DNA of 64,000 nucleotides from an uncultured SAR116 cluster alpha proteobacterium. Its GTDB lineage: Bacteria; Pseudomonadota; Alphaproteobacteria; Puniceispirillales; Marisalimonadaceae. Numbering within the stretch: position 1 is the first letter of the stretch; every line of letters starts with the position of its first letter. Positions 63,779 to 64,000 of the stretch are shown piece after piece. The stretch spans positions 215,899-279,898 of the forward strand of contig CACBDG010000001.1 of the NCBI GenBank assembly GCA_902537945.1. Direction: 5' to 3'. Under the pieces are notes generated by a model. The model had not been told where the DNA came from, made no database searches, and saw nothing but the letters and a program-made list of their open reading frames with translations. The position numbers and the translations under genes are program-made.

Positions 63779-64000
63779 CAAAAAGATTTATTAACTTATA
63801 AAAGTAATTTGTTTTGATAATATTAAATTGGATTTGTAAGTTGTAAAAAAATTAATTTTCTTAAATTAAATATATGACTTTTATCTTCTCTAGTATGATT
63901 ATTAATTAAGCTAGTTAAGTGTTTATTTGCAGAAAAGAGAAATGAAAGTGAATTTCTACAGTTTGATAAAAACAAAATCAATGTTTTTTCTGATTTGAAA
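63779..64000. other. AT-rich right end without a clear gene
   Basis: No credible full ORF is visible. One frame stays open from 63899 to the window edge (ends FDKNKINVFSDLK) but has no normal start codon, and the reverse strand is open only from the right edge to a TAG near 63961. It may hold a promoter or the end of a gene lying outside. Nothing more can be supported. Confidence 0.4.

Noticed and set aside
63942-63998. Short ORF beginning ATGAAAGTG near the right end
   Set aside because: Only 18 codons before TGA and no sign of a family.
1-64000. CRISPR arrays, rRNA, phage genes, toxin-antitoxin pairs
   Set aside because: No regularly spaced repeats, rRNA sequence, phage structural genes or recognisable toxin-antitoxin pair could be seen.

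Overview
The window looks like a chromosome segment from an AT-rich, gene-dense alphaproteobacterium, probably marine and streamlined (inference). The alphaproteobacterial signs are an IalB-family protein beside rlmN, COQ7, a DUF3035/BamF-type lipoprotein between lspA and mutL, AcnB, paired psd-pssA, and CoxG/XdhC/MocA proteins. Intergenic spaces are short, many genes overlap by 1-17 bases, and convergent pairs almost touch. Species cannot be fixed from this sequence; a low-GC SAR116-like or related marine lineage would fit.

Layout. 1-5.0 kb: start of argG (minus, cut by the window edge), ialB-like, rlmN, a Bax1-I membrane protein, then an overlapping glutathione peroxidase/FAD monooxygenase pair. 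5.0-13 kb: pckA followed closely by an RND efflux pair, then typA. 12.9-17.2 kb: MocA-like and XdhC molybdenum-hydroxylase maturation genes, bioY, and three poorly characterised proteins including a secreted repeat protein. 17.3-25.2 kb: psd-pssA, a P1-family peptidase, an MFS transporter, moaA, an esterase, an HNH nuclease, coq7-dsbB-yqaA.

25.3-29.8 kb: a tRNA-Leu(CAA) gene whose 3' 51 bases recur, with three mismatches, at 29715-29765. Between the copies lies a visibly GC-richer cassette encoding an amidohydrolase and a polar-amino-acid-type ABC importer (ATPase, permease, binding protein). There is no integrase. This is the clearest transferred islet in the window.

29.8-38.1 kb: two tandem CoxG-like genes, a YbaK-type deacylase, then a sulfur oxidation locus: soxS, soxY, soxZ, soxC, soxD, soxB, and on the opposite strand a flavocytochrome c sulfide dehydrogenase-type flavoprotein (soxF) with a small cytochrome c. 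soxX and soxA are not in the window. 38.3-52.4 kb: acnB, a 7TMR-DISM adenylate/guanylate cyclase, a lipoprotein metallo-beta-lactamase, a D-threonine aldolase-like enzyme, a VOC protein, a DjlA-like co-chaperone, two different gamma-glutamylcyclotransferase-fold proteins flanking an HTH regulator, a TauD-like dioxygenase and a GMC oxidoreductase, and an MscS channel. 52.5-63.8 kb: housekeeping genes ribF-ileS-lspA-bamF-mutL, rsmD, rluB, tadA, purD and xseA.

A molybdenum theme runs through the window: MoaA starts cofactor synthesis, SoxC uses molybdopterin, and MocA/XdhC/CoxG normally serve xanthine-dehydrogenase/CO-dehydrogenase-type enzymes that are not encoded here. No CRISPR array, rRNA, transposase, integrase or phage gene was seen.
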